Assembly (NCBI RefSeq): GCF_000333015.1
Contig: NZ_BANT01000041.1
Coordinates: 1 to 49,590, forward strand
Direction of reading: 5' to 3'
Length of the DNA: 49,590 nt
DNA from: Gordonia hirsuta DSM 44140 = NBRC 16056
GTDB lineage: Bacteria; Actinomycetota; Actinomycetes; Mycobacteriales; Mycobacteriaceae
Under the pieces are notes generated by a model that was not told where the DNA came from, made no database searches, and worked only from the letters and a program-made list of their open reading frames with translations. Of the stretch, positions 19,553 to 28,041 are shown piece by piece. Numbering within the stretch: position 1 is the first letter of the stretch; every line of letters begins with the position of its first letter. The position numbers were made by a program, and so were the translations under genes.

Positions 19553-20695
19553 TCAGCGAGCCGCAAGGCCGCGGGCGATCACCAGACGCTGGATCTGGTT
19601 GGTGCCCTCGAAGATCTGGGTGATCTTGGCTTCGCGCATGAAGCGTTCGACGCGGAAGTCACGGGTGTAGCCGTTACCGCCGAAGACCTGCACGGCATCG
19701 GTGGTCACCCGCATGGCGGTATCGGTGGCGGTCAGCTTGGCCACCGATGCCTGCCGCGAGTAGGGCAGCCCGCGATCGCGGCGGCGGGCCGCATCCAGAT
19801 AGGTGGCCCGCGCGGCATCGACGGCCGCGGCCATATCGGCGAGCAGGAAACCCAGTCCCTGGTGGTCGATGATGGCGGTGCCGAAGGTCTGGCGCTCCTT
19901 GGCATAGGCGACGGCCTCGTCGAGTGCGGCCTGGGCGATACCGGTGGCGACCGCGGCGATGCCGAGCCGGCCCGAATCCAGCGCGCTGAACGCGATCGAG
20001 AGCCCCTGGCCCTCCTCGCCGATGCGCCGCTCGGCCGGCAGTAGGGCATCGTCGTACGAGGCCGAGGTGGTCGGCACCGCGGCCAGACCCATCTTCTCTT
20101 CGGGCCGGCCGAAACTCAGCCCGTCCAGGTCGCCGGGGACCAGGAAGCACGAGATGCCCCGGCTGCCCTCCCCCGTGCGCGCGAAGAGGTTGTAGAAGTC
20201 GGCGATTCCACCGTGGGTGATCCACGCCTTGGTGCCGCGGATCCGGTAGCCGTCGTCGGTGGCGGTCGCCCGGCAGGTCAGGGCCGCCGCGTCCGAACCG
20301 GCGTCCGGCTCGGACAGCGAGTAGGCGCCGATCGTGGCTCCGCCGAGCATCTCCGGCAGCCAGCGCTGCTGCTGCTCCGGTGTGCCGAAGGTCGCCAGCG
20401 GATGGCAGGCCAGACCGTGCACGCTGACCGCCACCCCGATCGCTGCCCAGCGCATCGCGATCTCCTCGAGGACCTGCAGGTACACCTCGTAGGGCTGACC
20501 GCCGCCGCCCCACTCCTCCGGGTACGGCAGGCTCAGCAGTCCGGCCTCGCCGAGAGTCGCGAAGACGCCCTCGGGGTAGGTCTCGGCCTTCTCGTGCGCG
20601 TCGACGATCGGGTCCAGCGTCTTGTCCGCGATGGCGCGGGTGAGTTCGATCAGCTCGTAAGCCTCATCGGTGGGCAACAGTCGATCGACCGGCAT
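19553..20695 (-). CDS. Acyl-CoA dehydrogenase
   Basis: FAD enzyme introducing the alpha-beta double bond into acyl-CoA. 380 residues, normal for the soluble family. YSLSEPDAGSDAAAL and the FAD/substrate block WITHGG are present, then QVFGGNGYTRDFRVERFMREA and FEGTNQIQR with E363 in the usual catalytic-base position. The ATG follows AAGGAG. It is first in an ACAD-SDR-SDR cluster, and a divergent TetR shares its promoter region, where three AGTACTG sites occur. Confidence 0.93.
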   Translation of the reverse strand: MPVDRLLPTDEAYELIELTRAIADKTLDPIVDAHEKAETYPEGVFATLGEAGLLSLPYPEEWGGGGQPYEVYLQVLEEIAMRWAAIGVAVSVHGLACHPLATFGTPEQQQRWLPEMLGGATIGAYSLSEPDAGSDAAALTCRATATDDGYRIRGTKAWITHGGIADFYNLFARTGEGSRGISCFLVPGDLDGLSFGRPEEKMGLAAVPTTSASYDDALLPAERRIGEEGQGLSIAFSALDSGRLGIAAVATGIAQAALDEAVAYAKERQTFGTAIIDHQGLGFLLADMAAAVDAARATYLDAARRRDRGLPYSRQASVAKLTATDTAMRVTTDAVQVFGGNGYTRDFRVERFMREAKITQIFEGTNQIQRLVIARGLAAR

Positions 20696-20752
20696 CGATT
20701 CTCCTTCGTGAGGCGGCGCCGTGGCTCGTTCGGCAGCGCCGGATCCCTGAGT

Positions 20753-20796
20753 AGTACTGGATTAACCGGGACAGTACTGTTTACTCGGTAGTACTG
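20753..20796. promoter_or_regulatory. Three AGTACTG boxes in the ACAD/tetR promoter region
   Basis: AGTACTG occurs at 20753, 20773 and 20790 in the same orientation. The central copy sits in the perfect palindrome ACAGTACTGT (20771-20780). They lie between divergent starts at 20695 and 20825. Likely operator(s) of the adjacent TetR. Confidence 0.65.
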
Positions 20797-20824
20797 CAAG
20801 GGGCTTGCCAGTATCATTCGGGCC

Positions 20825-21406
20825 ATGACCGGTCCTGCCCCCGAGTTCGCCACCCGCCGGCGCGGAGAACTGTTCGACGGCCTGGTCGACCTGTTCTTGA
20901 CCGAGGGCTTCGCGCATCTGACGCTGGACGAGATCGCGGCCCGTCTGCGCTGCTCCAAGTCCACGCTGTACACGCTGGCCGACAGCAAGGACGAGCTCGT
21001 GCGCTCGGCCACGATCCACTTCTTCCGCGGTGCAGTCGCCGCGATCGACGAACGCACCCGCGACATCGTCGGCGCCCGCGCCCAGATCATCGGCTTCCTC
21101 GAAGCGATCGGCGCCACCCTCGCCCCGGCGTCCGACCGCTTCATGGCCGATCTGGACGCGTTCACTCCGGCCCGCGAGGTCTACGAGCAGAACACCGCAG
21201 CAGCTGCTGACCGCGTTAAAGAGCTGGTCGACCAGGGAGTTGCCGACGGCGAGTTCCGGGCCGTGCACGCGGCGTTCGCCGCCGATCTGGCCGCCACCAT
21301 GATCACCCGCATCCAGCAGCGCGGCGTGCGCACAAGTACCGGGCTCGACGACGCCGAAGCCTACCGGGAACTGGCGGCGATCCTCACCGGCGGGATCAGC
21401 AAGTAG
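20825..21406 (+). CDS. TetR-family regulator of the acyl-CoA dehydrogenase cluster
   Basis: 193 residues. HTH at about 12-55 (RRGELFDGLVDLFLTEGF, LTLDEIAARLRCSKSTLYTLADSKDEL), with a helical C-terminal domain. There is no clear ribosome site before ATG 20825, so the transcript may be leaderless. Divergent from the beta-oxidation cluster and therefore its likely repressor. A small YrhK-like gene follows 43 bp downstream. Confidence 0.9.
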   Translation: MTGPAPEFATRRRGELFDGLVDLFLTEGFAHLTLDEIAARLRCSKSTLYTLADSKDELVRSATIHFFRGAVAAIDERTRDIVGARAQIIGFLEAIGATLAPASDRFMADLDAFTPAREVYEQNTAAAADRVKELVDQGVADGEFRAVHAAFAADLAATMITRIQQRGVRTSTGLDDAEAYRELAAILTGGISK

Positions 21407-21449
21407 GCGAGTAGACCGTGCACCGCACAACAGAGAAGGAGTGAGTCCG

Positions 21450-21776
21450 TTGGGAATCGACGGCAACCAGACCGAGCAGGCACTGGTGCTGCGGATCGGC
21501 CCGGAAGAGCTCGTCGTGCGCCGCCGCTACGAGGCCGCGAGCATCGCCAACGACATTCTGATCGGTATCTGGTTCCTGATCGGCAGCTTCCTCTTCTTCT
21601 CCCCCGCGACCATGACGGCGGGCACCGTGCTGTTCGTGCTGGGCAGTATCGAGATGCTCATCCGCCCGACGATCCGGATGGCCCGCCACATCCACCTGCA
21701 GCGATTCCGGCGCCCTGGGGGCACCGACCCGGCGACCGCCGACGACGCCGTCACCGAATCCGAGCGCGACTTCTGA
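21450..21776 (+). CDS. YrhK-like small membrane protein
   Basis: About 108 residues with two hydrophobic segments (DILIGIWFLIGSFLFF and MTAGTVLFVLGSIEMLIRPTI) separated by a short turn, as in the YrhK domain. A TTG at 21450 is chosen because AAGGAG at 21436-21441 is at the right distance; a GTG at 21441 overlaps that ribosome site. Function unknown. It may be cotranscribed with the upstream tetR. Confidence 0.7.
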   Translation: MGIDGNQTEQALVLRIGPEELVVRRRYEAASIANDILIGIWFLIGSFLFFSPATMTAGTVLFVLGSIEMLIRPTIRMARHIHLQRFRRPGGTDPATADDAVTESERDF

Positions 21777-21832
21777 GCCAGCCTGTGAGCCGCTTCGAGA
21801 GAGCGCGCCGGCTGCCCACCGCCTGACGGCTG

Positions 21833-22612
21833 CTACCAGGCCTGGTCAAGGTCGGCGTGCTGGGTGACCCAGGTGTGCATGACGATCCCCGCGGCGACAC
21901 CGGCGTTGATGCTGCGGGTGGAACCGAACTGAGCGATCGACACCGTCAGATCGGCCGCCGCGCTCGCCGCTTCGGTGACCCCGGGCCCCTCCTGACCGAA
22001 GACGAACAGGCAGTTCTCCGGCAGCCGGGTGCGCTCGAGCCGGACCGAGCCGGGAGTGTTGTCCACGGCCACCACGGTCAGACCGTGCTCGCCCGCCCAG
22101 CGCATCAGGTCGGCGATCTCGGGATGGTGATGCACGTGCTGGTAGCGATCGGTCACCATCGCGCCGCGACGGTTCCAGCGGCGGCGCCCGACGATGTGCA
22201 CGCTCTGGGCCAGGAAGGCGTTGGCGGTGCGCACCACCGTGCCGATGTTGGCGTCGTGGCCCCAGTTCTCGATAGCGACGTGGAAGCGATGCCGGCGCGT
22301 GTCCAGATCGTCCACGATCGCCTCGCGGGTCCAGTAGCGGTACGCATCGACCACATTGCGCCGGTCACCGTCGGCGAGGAGTTCTAGGTCGTAGCGGGGA
22401 TCGTCGGGCAGCGGCCGGCCGTACTCCTGCAGCCAGGGACCGACTCCGACCGGGCCGCCGACACCGCTGTGCCATTCGGTCGGTCCGGCCACCGAATCCT
22501 GTCGAAGGGCATCCTGCCGCGGGTCGGCCTGCCGGGAGTCGCTGGATCCGGAGTCGCCGGGACTGGATTCGACAGGACTGGATTCGACGGGACCGGATGC
22601 GGGGTCGGCCAA
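21833..22612 (-). CDS. SpoU/TrmH-family RNA 2'-O-methyltransferase
   Basis: An SPOUT-fold SAM-dependent 2'-O-ribose methyltransferase. Motif 1: NWGHDANIGTVVRTANAF. Motif 2: LFVFGQEGPGVTEAA. Motif 3: SIAQFGSTRSINAGVAAGIVM. The RNA target is not predictable. The frame begins at a TTG two bases after the pyrE stop, giving 259 residues whose first 45 are a Ser/Pro/Asp-rich tail; an internal start is possible. It follows the Rv0383c-like gene and pyrE, as recalled for Rv0380c. Confidence 0.9.
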   Translation of the reverse strand: MADPASGPVESSPVESSPGDSGSSDSRQADPRQDALRQDSVAGPTEWHSGVGGPVGVGPWLQEYGRPLPDDPRYDLELLADGDRRNVVDAYRYWTREAIVDDLDTRRHRFHVAIENWGHDANIGTVVRTANAFLAQSVHIVGRRRWNRRGAMVTDRYQHVHHHPEIADLMRWAGEHGLTVVAVDNTPGSVRLERTRLPENCLFVFGQEGPGVTEAASAAADLTVSIAQFGSTRSINAGVAAGIVMHTWVTQHADLDQAW

Positions 22613-22614
22613 GG

Positions 22615-23178
22615 TCAGGCGAGGCCCAGATCGGCCAGCCCCAGCAGGGAACGGTACGGAACCTCCTGAGCGCGGATCACCTCGTCGGCGCCGGTGTCGC
22701 GGTCGACCACGGTGGCCACGCCGATCACCTCGGCGCCAGCGGCCCGCGCGGCGATCACCGCATTGGCCGGGGATGCACCGGTGGTGGAGGTGTCCTCCAC
22801 GATGAGCACGCGCTTGCCGGCGATGTCCGGCCCCTCGACCTGCCGCTGCATACCGTGTGCTTTGGCCGCCTTGCGCACGACGAAGGCATCGATCGGCCGG
22901 CCCTCGGCGTGCATGATCGACGTCGCCACCGGATCGGCGCCCAGCGTCAGACCGCCGACCGCCGTGTAATCCCAGTCCGCGGTCAGCTCCCGCATCAACT
23001 GGCCGATCAGCCGGCTGGCCTCGTGTTGCAGGGTCGCCCGGCGCAGGTCGACGTAGTAGTCGGCCTCCTTACCGGAGGACAGGATGACCCGGCCGTGGAC
23101 CACCGACAGCTCGGCGACGAGGGCGGCCAGGCGTCGGCGGGCGCCCGGATCGAGGGCAGGCGAATCGGAGACGGCCAT
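22615..23178 (-). CDS. pyrE: Orotate phosphoribosyltransferase
   Basis: Joins orotate to PRPP to give OMP in pyrimidine synthesis. 187 residues. The PRPP-binding motif VLIVEDTSTTGASPANAV is present, with YYVDLRRATL near the N-terminus and FVVRKAAKAHG as the flexible catalytic loop region. The ATG follows AGGAG. Downstream of the Rv0383c-like gene (14 bp) and directly upstream of trmH-like, in a conserved operon order. Confidence 0.95.
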   Translation of the reverse strand: MAVSDSPALDPGARRRLAALVAELSVVHGRVILSSGKEADYYVDLRRATLQHEASRLIGQLMRELTADWDYTAVGGLTLGADPVATSIMHAEGRPIDAFVVRKAAKAHGMQRQVEGPDIAGKRVLIVEDTSTTGASPANAVIAARAAGAEVIGVATVVDRDTGADEVIRAQEVPYRSLLGLADLGLA

Positions 23179-23192
23179 GAGGGCTCCTGGGT

Positions 23193-24374
23193 CTAGTCGA
23201 GGTCGCGGTCGTCGCGCACCTGCATGGACGGCAGGTCAGGCAGCTCGGGCTGCTCAGCGGCCGGGCGCTGACGCATGGGGGTCGGTCGCGGCGGGCGGGT
23301 GAACCGCTCCTCGCCGAAACGGGCTTCGGGGAGTTCGTCGTAGTCGACCTCTTCCACGACGATCTCGTCGGCGGCAGCCTCGGTGGGACGCGGCTGGTAA
23401 CCGCTCCGGGGTCCCTCGGGGCCGGCCGGGGGCTGGGCCGGCCGGGGGCTGGCATCCAGCGGCGAGGTGCGCGGCACATAGCGCGGAGGGGGCTCGTAGG
23501 CCGGCTGACCGGGGACAGTCTGGCCGGGACCGGTCGGGCGGTAGCCGGCGGGGCGCTCGTAGACCGGGCGCCCGGGGGCGGGCTGATCGGCGGCGGGACG
23601 GCCGTTTTCCGGACGCGGGCCCGGTGCGCCCGGTTCAGCCGACGCGGCGTCCTGCTCGGCGCGACGGCGTCGTGCCTTATCGCGCAGCGATTCGGTCTTC
23701 TCATCGGCCAGCTCATCGCTGATCGGACCGTGCGGGTCCCGCGGGTCCGGCGCATCCTGCGGATCGACCGCCGGCGGCAGCACCAGCAGCAGATCGGCGA
23801 AGCGACGCACGGTGTCCAGTGCCACGTCCAGGCGTTCGGGATCGGCGGTCAGCGGCATCGAGCCCAGCGCCCAGTTGCCCTCGTTCCACAGGATCTCGAT
23901 GTAGGGCGGCGCCTCGGTGGCCAGCGCGACCATGCGTCGGTCGCAGGTGCGGCGGGCGGCGTCCAGATTGCTGGCGAACATCACCCGCGAACCCATCGCA
24001 CCCAGCAGCTCCACATCGGTCTCGGCCGGGGCGAGCACGTCCTCGTAGCGCAGGTCCACCGTCACCGACGAGGCGGTCGGGCGGCGCACGGCCACCACCG
24101 TCGCGGTCTCCTCGAGGTCGAAGACCACCGCCTCGACTCCCTCGTAGAGTCCGTAGGCGACATCGCGCACCGGAACACCTTCGGGCACGTCCATCGCGGC
24201 ACGGCGGAACACCGTCCGCAGTTTGCTGTCGGACTCACGGAACTTGAAGGAATGCTCCTCGCCCCAGACAGCGCGCTGGTGATGCACCTGCTCGGACCGG
24301 TTACGGTCCAACCAGAGAAGCACCCCGGCGCCGATCAGCGCGAGGACCGCAATCACGAAGTAGACGGTAGTCAT
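23193..24374 (-). CDS. Membrane-anchored conserved protein, Rv0383c-like
   Basis: 393 residues from the ATG at 24374. One N-terminal hydrophobic segment (VYFVIAVLALIGAGVLLWL) acts as a signal anchor. A folded domain to about 205 follows (RTVFRRAAMDVPEGVPVRDVAYGLYEG, EILWNEGNWALGSMPL), then a long tail rich in P, R, G, E and D with repeated PGQ/RP-type motifs. The frame stays open to 25079, but that extension lies opposite the M20 gene and is rejected. First gene of a likely Rv0383c-pyrE-trmH transcript. Function unknown. Confidence 0.8.
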   Translation of the reverse strand: MTTVYFVIAVLALIGAGVLLWLDRNRSEQVHHQRAVWGEEHSFKFRESDSKLRTVFRRAAMDVPEGVPVRDVAYGLYEGVEAVVFDLEETATVVAVRRPTASSVTVDLRYEDVLAPAETDVELLGAMGSRVMFASNLDAARRTCDRRMVALATEAPPYIEILWNEGNWALGSMPLTADPERLDVALDTVRRFADLLLVLPPAVDPQDAPDPRDPHGPISDELADEKTESLRDKARRRRAEQDAASAEPGAPGPRPENGRPAADQPAPGRPVYERPAGYRPTGPGQTVPGQPAYEPPPRYVPRTSPLDASPRPAQPPAGPEGPRSGYQPRPTEAAADEIVVEEVDYDELPEARFGEERFTRPPRPTPMRQRPAAEQPELPDLPSMQVRDDRDLD

Positions 24375-24455
24375 CGGGCTTAGCCTACTATCGAACGCCC
24401 ATTTCACGGATAGCGACTCGACGGTCGTCATCCGCCCGAAGAGGAGGAACACCGC

Positions 24456-25667
24456 ATGCCACCCCCGTCCGCCGACGCGATCACCGCCCTCGCCGAGACG
24501 GTGGATGCCGCCCTGGTCGAGACCCTGACCTGCGAATTGGTCGAACAGCCCAGTGTCAATCCCGGGGGCACCGAGGGTGCCGCGGTGGCCGTGCTGGCAC
24601 GCGCCTGCCGGGAGGTCGGTTTGGCGGTGACGACCACCGAGGTGGCCCCCGACCGGCCCAATCTGCTGGCCACGCTGGGCGAATCCGCCCCCGCACCCGG
24701 CCTGCTCTTTCTGGGGCACACCGATGTGGTGCCGACCGGGCCGAACTGGACCGGCGACCCGTTCGTGGTGCGCCGCGACGGAGACCTGGTCATCGGGCGG
24801 GGCGCGGCGGACATGAAGGGCGGATTGGCCGCGGTGGTGGCGGCGATGGCGGCCCTGTCGAGGGCTGGCGAGTTCGGGATCACCCTGTCCGGGCTGGTCT
24901 CGCTGCTGGCGACCGTCGACGAGGAGGAGCACGGTCTGGGGGTGCGGGCAGTGGTCGCCGACCCACCGCCGCACGACTACGCCGGCTGTATCGTCGCCGA
25001 ACCGACCAGCCTGCAGGTGGTGCGCGGCTGCCGGGGCGCGTCGTACCTGCAGATCGAGGTGACCGGCCGGGCCGCGCATTCGGGCCGGCCCTCCGACGGC
25101 CGCAGTGCGATCGAGGCCGCGGCCGCCGTGGTTTGGCTGATCGGCCGCGACCAGGCGGAGATGGCCGCCGATCCCGAGCCACTACTGGGTTTCGGCACGT
25201 GGAACATCGGCGTGATCGAGGGCGGTCAGGGCATCAACATCGTCCCGCCGAACTGCTATCTGGGTGTCGATCGCCGGCTGATGCCCGGTGAATCGGTCAC
25301 CGCGGTCGCCGATCGCCTCGCCGGCCAGATCACCGCCGCCGGGATCGACGGTGACGGTATCGAGGTCACCGTGACTCCCACGATGGAGATGCCCGGCTTC
25401 GCCACCGACGCCGAGGCGCCGCTGGTGCTCGCGGCCGCCGCAGCCGTCGAGCAGTCCGGGGCCGCCACCTCGATCGGCGGCTGGAGCGCCGCCTGCGACG
25501 GCGGTTTCATCAGCCGCGATCTGGGGGTGCCGACGATCGTCCTGGGCCCCGGCGACATCAACAACCAGGCGCATCAACCTGACGAGTCGGTGTCATTGAC
25601 CGAGCTGGTCACCGCCGCGCGCGCCTATGTGCGCACCGCGGTGGCCCTGCTCGCCGACGGTTCCTGA
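24456..25667 (+). CDS. M20-family metallopeptidase (ArgE/DapE/ACY1-like)
   Basis: A zinc amidohydrolase/peptidase of 403 residues. Zinc and catalytic residues: H88 and D90 in GHTDVV, D119 in GAADMKGG, E156/E157 in DEEEHG. The dimerisation domain holds AAHSGRPSDG, and the C-terminal ligand region is GPGDINNQAHQPDE. The gene resembles succinyl-diaminopimelate desuccinylase and acetylornithine deacetylase, but the exact substrate is not clear and it lies outside any arg or dap cluster. It is divergent from the Rv0383c-like gene. Confidence 0.88.
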   Translation: MPPPSADAITALAETVDAALVETLTCELVEQPSVNPGGTEGAAVAVLARACREVGLAVTTTEVAPDRPNLLATLGESAPAPGLLFLGHTDVVPTGPNWTGDPFVVRRDGDLVIGRGAADMKGGLAAVVAAMAALSRAGEFGITLSGLVSLLATVDEEEHGLGVRAVVADPPPHDYAGCIVAEPTSLQVVRGCRGASYLQIEVTGRAAHSGRPSDGRSAIEAAAAVVWLIGRDQAEMAADPEPLLGFGTWNIGVIEGGQGINIVPPNCYLGVDRRLMPGESVTAVADRLAGQITAAGIDGDGIEVTVTPTMEMPGFATDAEAPLVLAAAAAVEQSGAATSIGGWSAACDGGFISRDLGVPTIVLGPGDINNQAHQPDESVSLTELVTAARAYVRTAVALLADGS

Positions 25668-25753
25668 GGCGCCCGACCGTTCTGCACCCGCACCGGCGCT
25701 GCGGCGGGTTCGGCGCGGCGGCGGTCCGGCGCGGCGGCCGCGTGAACCTTGTG

Positions 25754-25787
25754 TTCCGTTTCCGACCGGTCGCGGTCGGAAACGGAA
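25754..25787. terminator. Perfect 14-bp inverted repeat downstream of M20 gene
   Basis: Arms ttccgtttccgacc and ggtcggaaacggaa with a 6-nt loop, 87 bp after the M20 stop. No T-run follows, so an intrinsic terminator is possible but not typical. Another, GC-rich hairpin follows at 25865. Confidence 0.55.
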
Positions 25788-25864
25788 TACGACCCGCGGT
25801 AGCTTCGGCAGGGCCGGCAAACCGGCCGGACGAGCGGGCCGGAAAGCCTGACCACGGCAGACGA

Positions 25865-25897
25865 AAGGGCGGCGACCCCCCACAGGTCGCCGCCCTT
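25865..25897. terminator. Bidirectional hairpin terminator before peroxiredoxin stop
   Basis: Perfect 13-bp arms (aagggcggcgacc and its complement) around a 7-nt loop, between convergent stops at 25667 and 25945. A shorter inverted repeat (gtcgtac-N9-gtacgac, 25901-25923) follows. Confidence 0.75.
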
Positions 25898-25944
25898 GCC
25901 GTCGTACGCCTTACACGTACGACACTTCTCAGCCTGTCCGGAGG

Positions 25945-26670
25945 TCAGCCCTTCCGGATGGCTGCCTCGACCTCTTCGGCCGGGAGATCCTTGGTGCAGA
26001 AGAACCAGTCCTGGCACTCCATCGCACCCTCTTCACCGCCCATGCGGTCCTTGGCGGTGCCGCAGGAGCCGGCGGTCGGCACGATCACCTTGTCGCCCGG
26101 ACGCCAGTCGGCCGGGGTGGCGATGTTGAACGCGTCCGCGGTCTGCAGGCCCTTGACCACACGGAGCAGTTCGTCGAAGTTACGGCCCAGGCTCAGCGGG
26201 TAGTAGAGGATGGTGCGGACGATGCCCTCGGGGTCGATCACGAAGACCGCGCGCACCGCCTTGGTGGTGTCCTCACCCGGCATGATCATGCCGTACTTGG
26301 ACGCCACGTTCATGCTGATGTCCTCGATCAGCGGGAAGGTCACCTCGACGTCGCTGTGGCCGTTGAAGTCGATCTTCTCCTTGATGGTCCGCAGCCACGC
26401 GATGTGGCTGTACAGGCCGTCCACCGACAGCCCGACCAGCTCGGTGTTGTACTTGGCGAATTCGTCCATCATCGAGGCGAACATGACGAACTCGGTGGTG
26501 CACACCGGGGTGAAGTCAGCCGGGTGCGAGAAGAGGATGACCCACTTGCCCTTGTAGTCGCTCGGGAAGTTGATGTCGCCCTGAGTAGTCACGGCGGTGA
26601 ACTCCGGTGCGGGGTCACCGATCCGGGGCATGTGAAACGGAGCCGGCGCGCTGTTCTGGTCGTCAGTCAT
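25945..26670 (-). CDS. Prx6-type peroxiredoxin with extra C-terminal cysteines
   Basis: A thiol peroxidase reducing H2O2 or organic peroxides. 241 residues. Peroxidatic C57 is in HPADFTPVCTTE, and the long C-terminal arm typical of the Prx6/archaeal group carries C203, C219 and C225 (GSCGTAKDR, ECQDWFFCTKDL), which could act as resolving thiols. The ATG sits behind GAGGAGG. A CsoR-like palindrome covers the promoter region, so control by a copper- or persulfide-sensing CsoR/CstR-type repressor is inferred. Confidence 0.92.
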   Translation of the reverse strand: MTDDQNSAPAPFHMPRIGDPAPEFTAVTTQGDINFPSDYKGKWVILFSHPADFTPVCTTEFVMFASMMDEFAKYNTELVGLSVDGLYSHIAWLRTIKEKIDFNGHSDVEVTFPLIEDISMNVASKYGMIMPGEDTTKAVRAVFVIDPEGIVRTILYYPLSLGRNFDELLRVVKGLQTADAFNIATPADWRPGDKVIVPTAGSCGTAKDRMGGEEGAMECQDWFFCTKDLPAEEVEAAIRKG

Positions 26671-26717
26671 GGTGTTCCTCCTCGGTGGGACTTCGTTTTC
26701 TGGATCCAGTCTAAACT

Positions 26718-26733
26718 ATACCCCCCGGGGTAT
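26718..26733. promoter_or_regulatory. CsoR/CstR-like operator upstream of peroxiredoxin
   Basis: ATACCCC-CC-GGGGTAT, 48 bp upstream of the peroxiredoxin start. This G/C-tract dyad flanked by ATA/TAT is the known shape of CsoR-family operators. No csoR-like gene lies in this window. Confidence 0.65.
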
Positions 26734-26965
26734 CAAATAATGTGTGCTGAGTCATAGCGCACTTACCGCGCACCAGCCGCGTCGCCGAGTGCCGCCCGCG
26801 ACCACCCACGACTGTGTGCACGCTGTCGCCGCACCGCTCTGATGATCGGTCGGCCTGCTCGGACCGCTGCATGGTCGCGTATCCGGCCGCGAAGACGATG
26901 TCCTCCGCTACGAGCGCTATCGACCGTTCGGTCGATTCATCCATCCGAGAAAGAGATTCACACCC

Positions 26966-27490
26966 ATGCGGGTTACGAAAGTGTTGTTCGGAGGCGCCGT
27001 CGCGGCCGCCCTCGTCGCAGGTGTCGCCGGCTGCTCCAGTAGCGACAACGGCGGCTCGGCGTCGGATTCGGCGGCTCAGACCACCGCTTCAGTCGCCGTC
27101 CCGGCCACCGTCACCGTCACCGGAATCGTGCCCGGCAACGCCGACGATGTGAACGCCGCCGGGGCCGGCGACGTGGAGGCACGCGGCGAGCTGGTCTACG
27201 TCCAGTTCACCGTGACCAACGCCTCGGATACCCCGCTGCCCAGCGACGGAAGGCCGGGCGTGAATCTGCTCGGACAGGACAAGAAGAACATCACGCCGCA
27301 GTACGTCGTGCCGGGGACCAAGAACTGCGACGGCGTCAAGACGACTCCGGACGGTATCGGCAAGGGGCAGTCGTACACCTCGTGCATCGTCGTGCGCGGC
27401 GGCGAGGACTACATCGGCGCCGGATTCAGCAAGGGCACCGAGCCCTACTCACCCGATTACAAGGGCGACCCGATCGTCTGGAAGAAGTGA
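26966..27490 (+). CDS. Secreted lipoprotein, DUF4352-like
   Basis: 174 residues. The signal MRVTKVLFGGAVAAALVAGVAGC ends in a lipobox (VAG-C23), followed by a Ser/Gly/Asp linker and a beta-rich domain (GELVYVQFTVTNASDTPL, SYTSCIVVRGGEDYIGAGF). VQFTVTNAS is the usual core of DUF4352-type immunoglobulin-like domains. Two cysteines in the domain (CDGVK and SCIVV) may pair. Ligand unknown. It stands alone, followed by a hairpin. Confidence 0.75.
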   Translation: MRVTKVLFGGAVAAALVAGVAGCSSSDNGGSASDSAAQTTASVAVPATVTVTGIVPGNADDVNAAGAGDVEARGELVYVQFTVTNASDTPLPSDGRPGVNLLGQDKKNITPQYVVPGTKNCDGVKTTPDGIGKGQSYTSCIVVRGGEDYIGAGFSKGTEPYSPDYKGDPIVWKK

Positions 27491-27512
27491 CCGGGTAGCA
27501 CCCGATCGGCCG

Positions 27513-27543
27513 GGCCCTGCTCCGAAACCAACGGAGCGGGGCC
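27513..27543. terminator. Terminator after lipoprotein gene
   Basis: Stem of ggccctgctccg against cggagcggggcc (11 of 12 pairs) with a 7-nt loop aaaccaa, followed by a short T-rich stretch. It lies between convergent genes. Confidence 0.7.
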
Positions 27544-27568
27544 TGGTTGCTTCGCTGCACACCACCGG

Positions 27569-27946
27569 TCAGACGACGTCGTGCACGCGGATTCCGATGG
27601 TGCCGGCCCTACCGCGCCGCAGCCGTGAGCCGAGCACGGTGAGCCTGCCGATGATCCCGTACTTGCGCTCGATCAGGGCGACGGCGGGCCCGACGTCGAT
27701 CAGCTCGCCGACACCGGCCACCACCGGACCGAAGGTCTTGGTGCCCCGCGCATCGCAGGCCTGCACCAGCACGTTGTTGTTGCGGCGCAGCCGCTTGACC
27801 TTCCAGGAGTCGGTGACCGTCCACAGCACCAGGTCGGCGCCGTCGCGTGCGGCCCACAGCGGGGAGGCCACGGGGGTGCCGTCCTTCTTGTAGGTGGTGA
27901 ACATGACGTACTTGGCCTCGGCGATCTGGCCGACGGTGGCGTTCAT
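27569..27946 (-). CDS. PPOX-class (F420- or flavin-dependent) oxidoreductase
   Basis: A 125-residue split-barrel protein: KYVMFTTYKKDGTPVASPLWAARDGADLVLWTVTDSWKVKRLRRNNNV is the common N-terminal pattern of actinobacterial PPOX/F420-dependent reductases. The chosen ATG is at 27946; an in-frame upstream extension of 11 codons is possible. Cofactor and substrate cannot be decided from the sequence. It lies downstream of clpB, beyond the clpB terminator. Confidence 0.8.
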   Translation of the reverse strand: MNATVGQIAEAKYVMFTTYKKDGTPVASPLWAARDGADLVLWTVTDSWKVKRLRRNNNVLVQACDARGTKTFGPVVAGVGELIDVGPAVALIERKYGIIGRLTVLGSRLRRGRAGTIGIRVHDVV

Positions 27947-27987
27947 GAACTCGACCGTACCGCCGCCCGTCTCCCCCACAGACGGGA

Positions 27988-28021
27988 GCAGCCCCGCTCC
28001 CTGCGCGGGGAGCGGGGCTGC
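27988..28021 (-). terminator. clpB terminator
   Basis: Perfect 14-bp stem (gcagccccgctccc and complement) with a 6-nt loop, 20 bp beyond the clpB stop and upstream of the PPOX start. Confidence 0.8.
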
Positions 28022-28041
28022 GGGTCCGTCGACCGTCTGGG

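Noticed and set aside
24375..25079. N-terminal extension of the Rv0383c-like gene
   Set aside because: The extension lies antiparallel to the M20 peptidase coding region and has no protein-like features; the signal anchor begins at the ATG at 24374.
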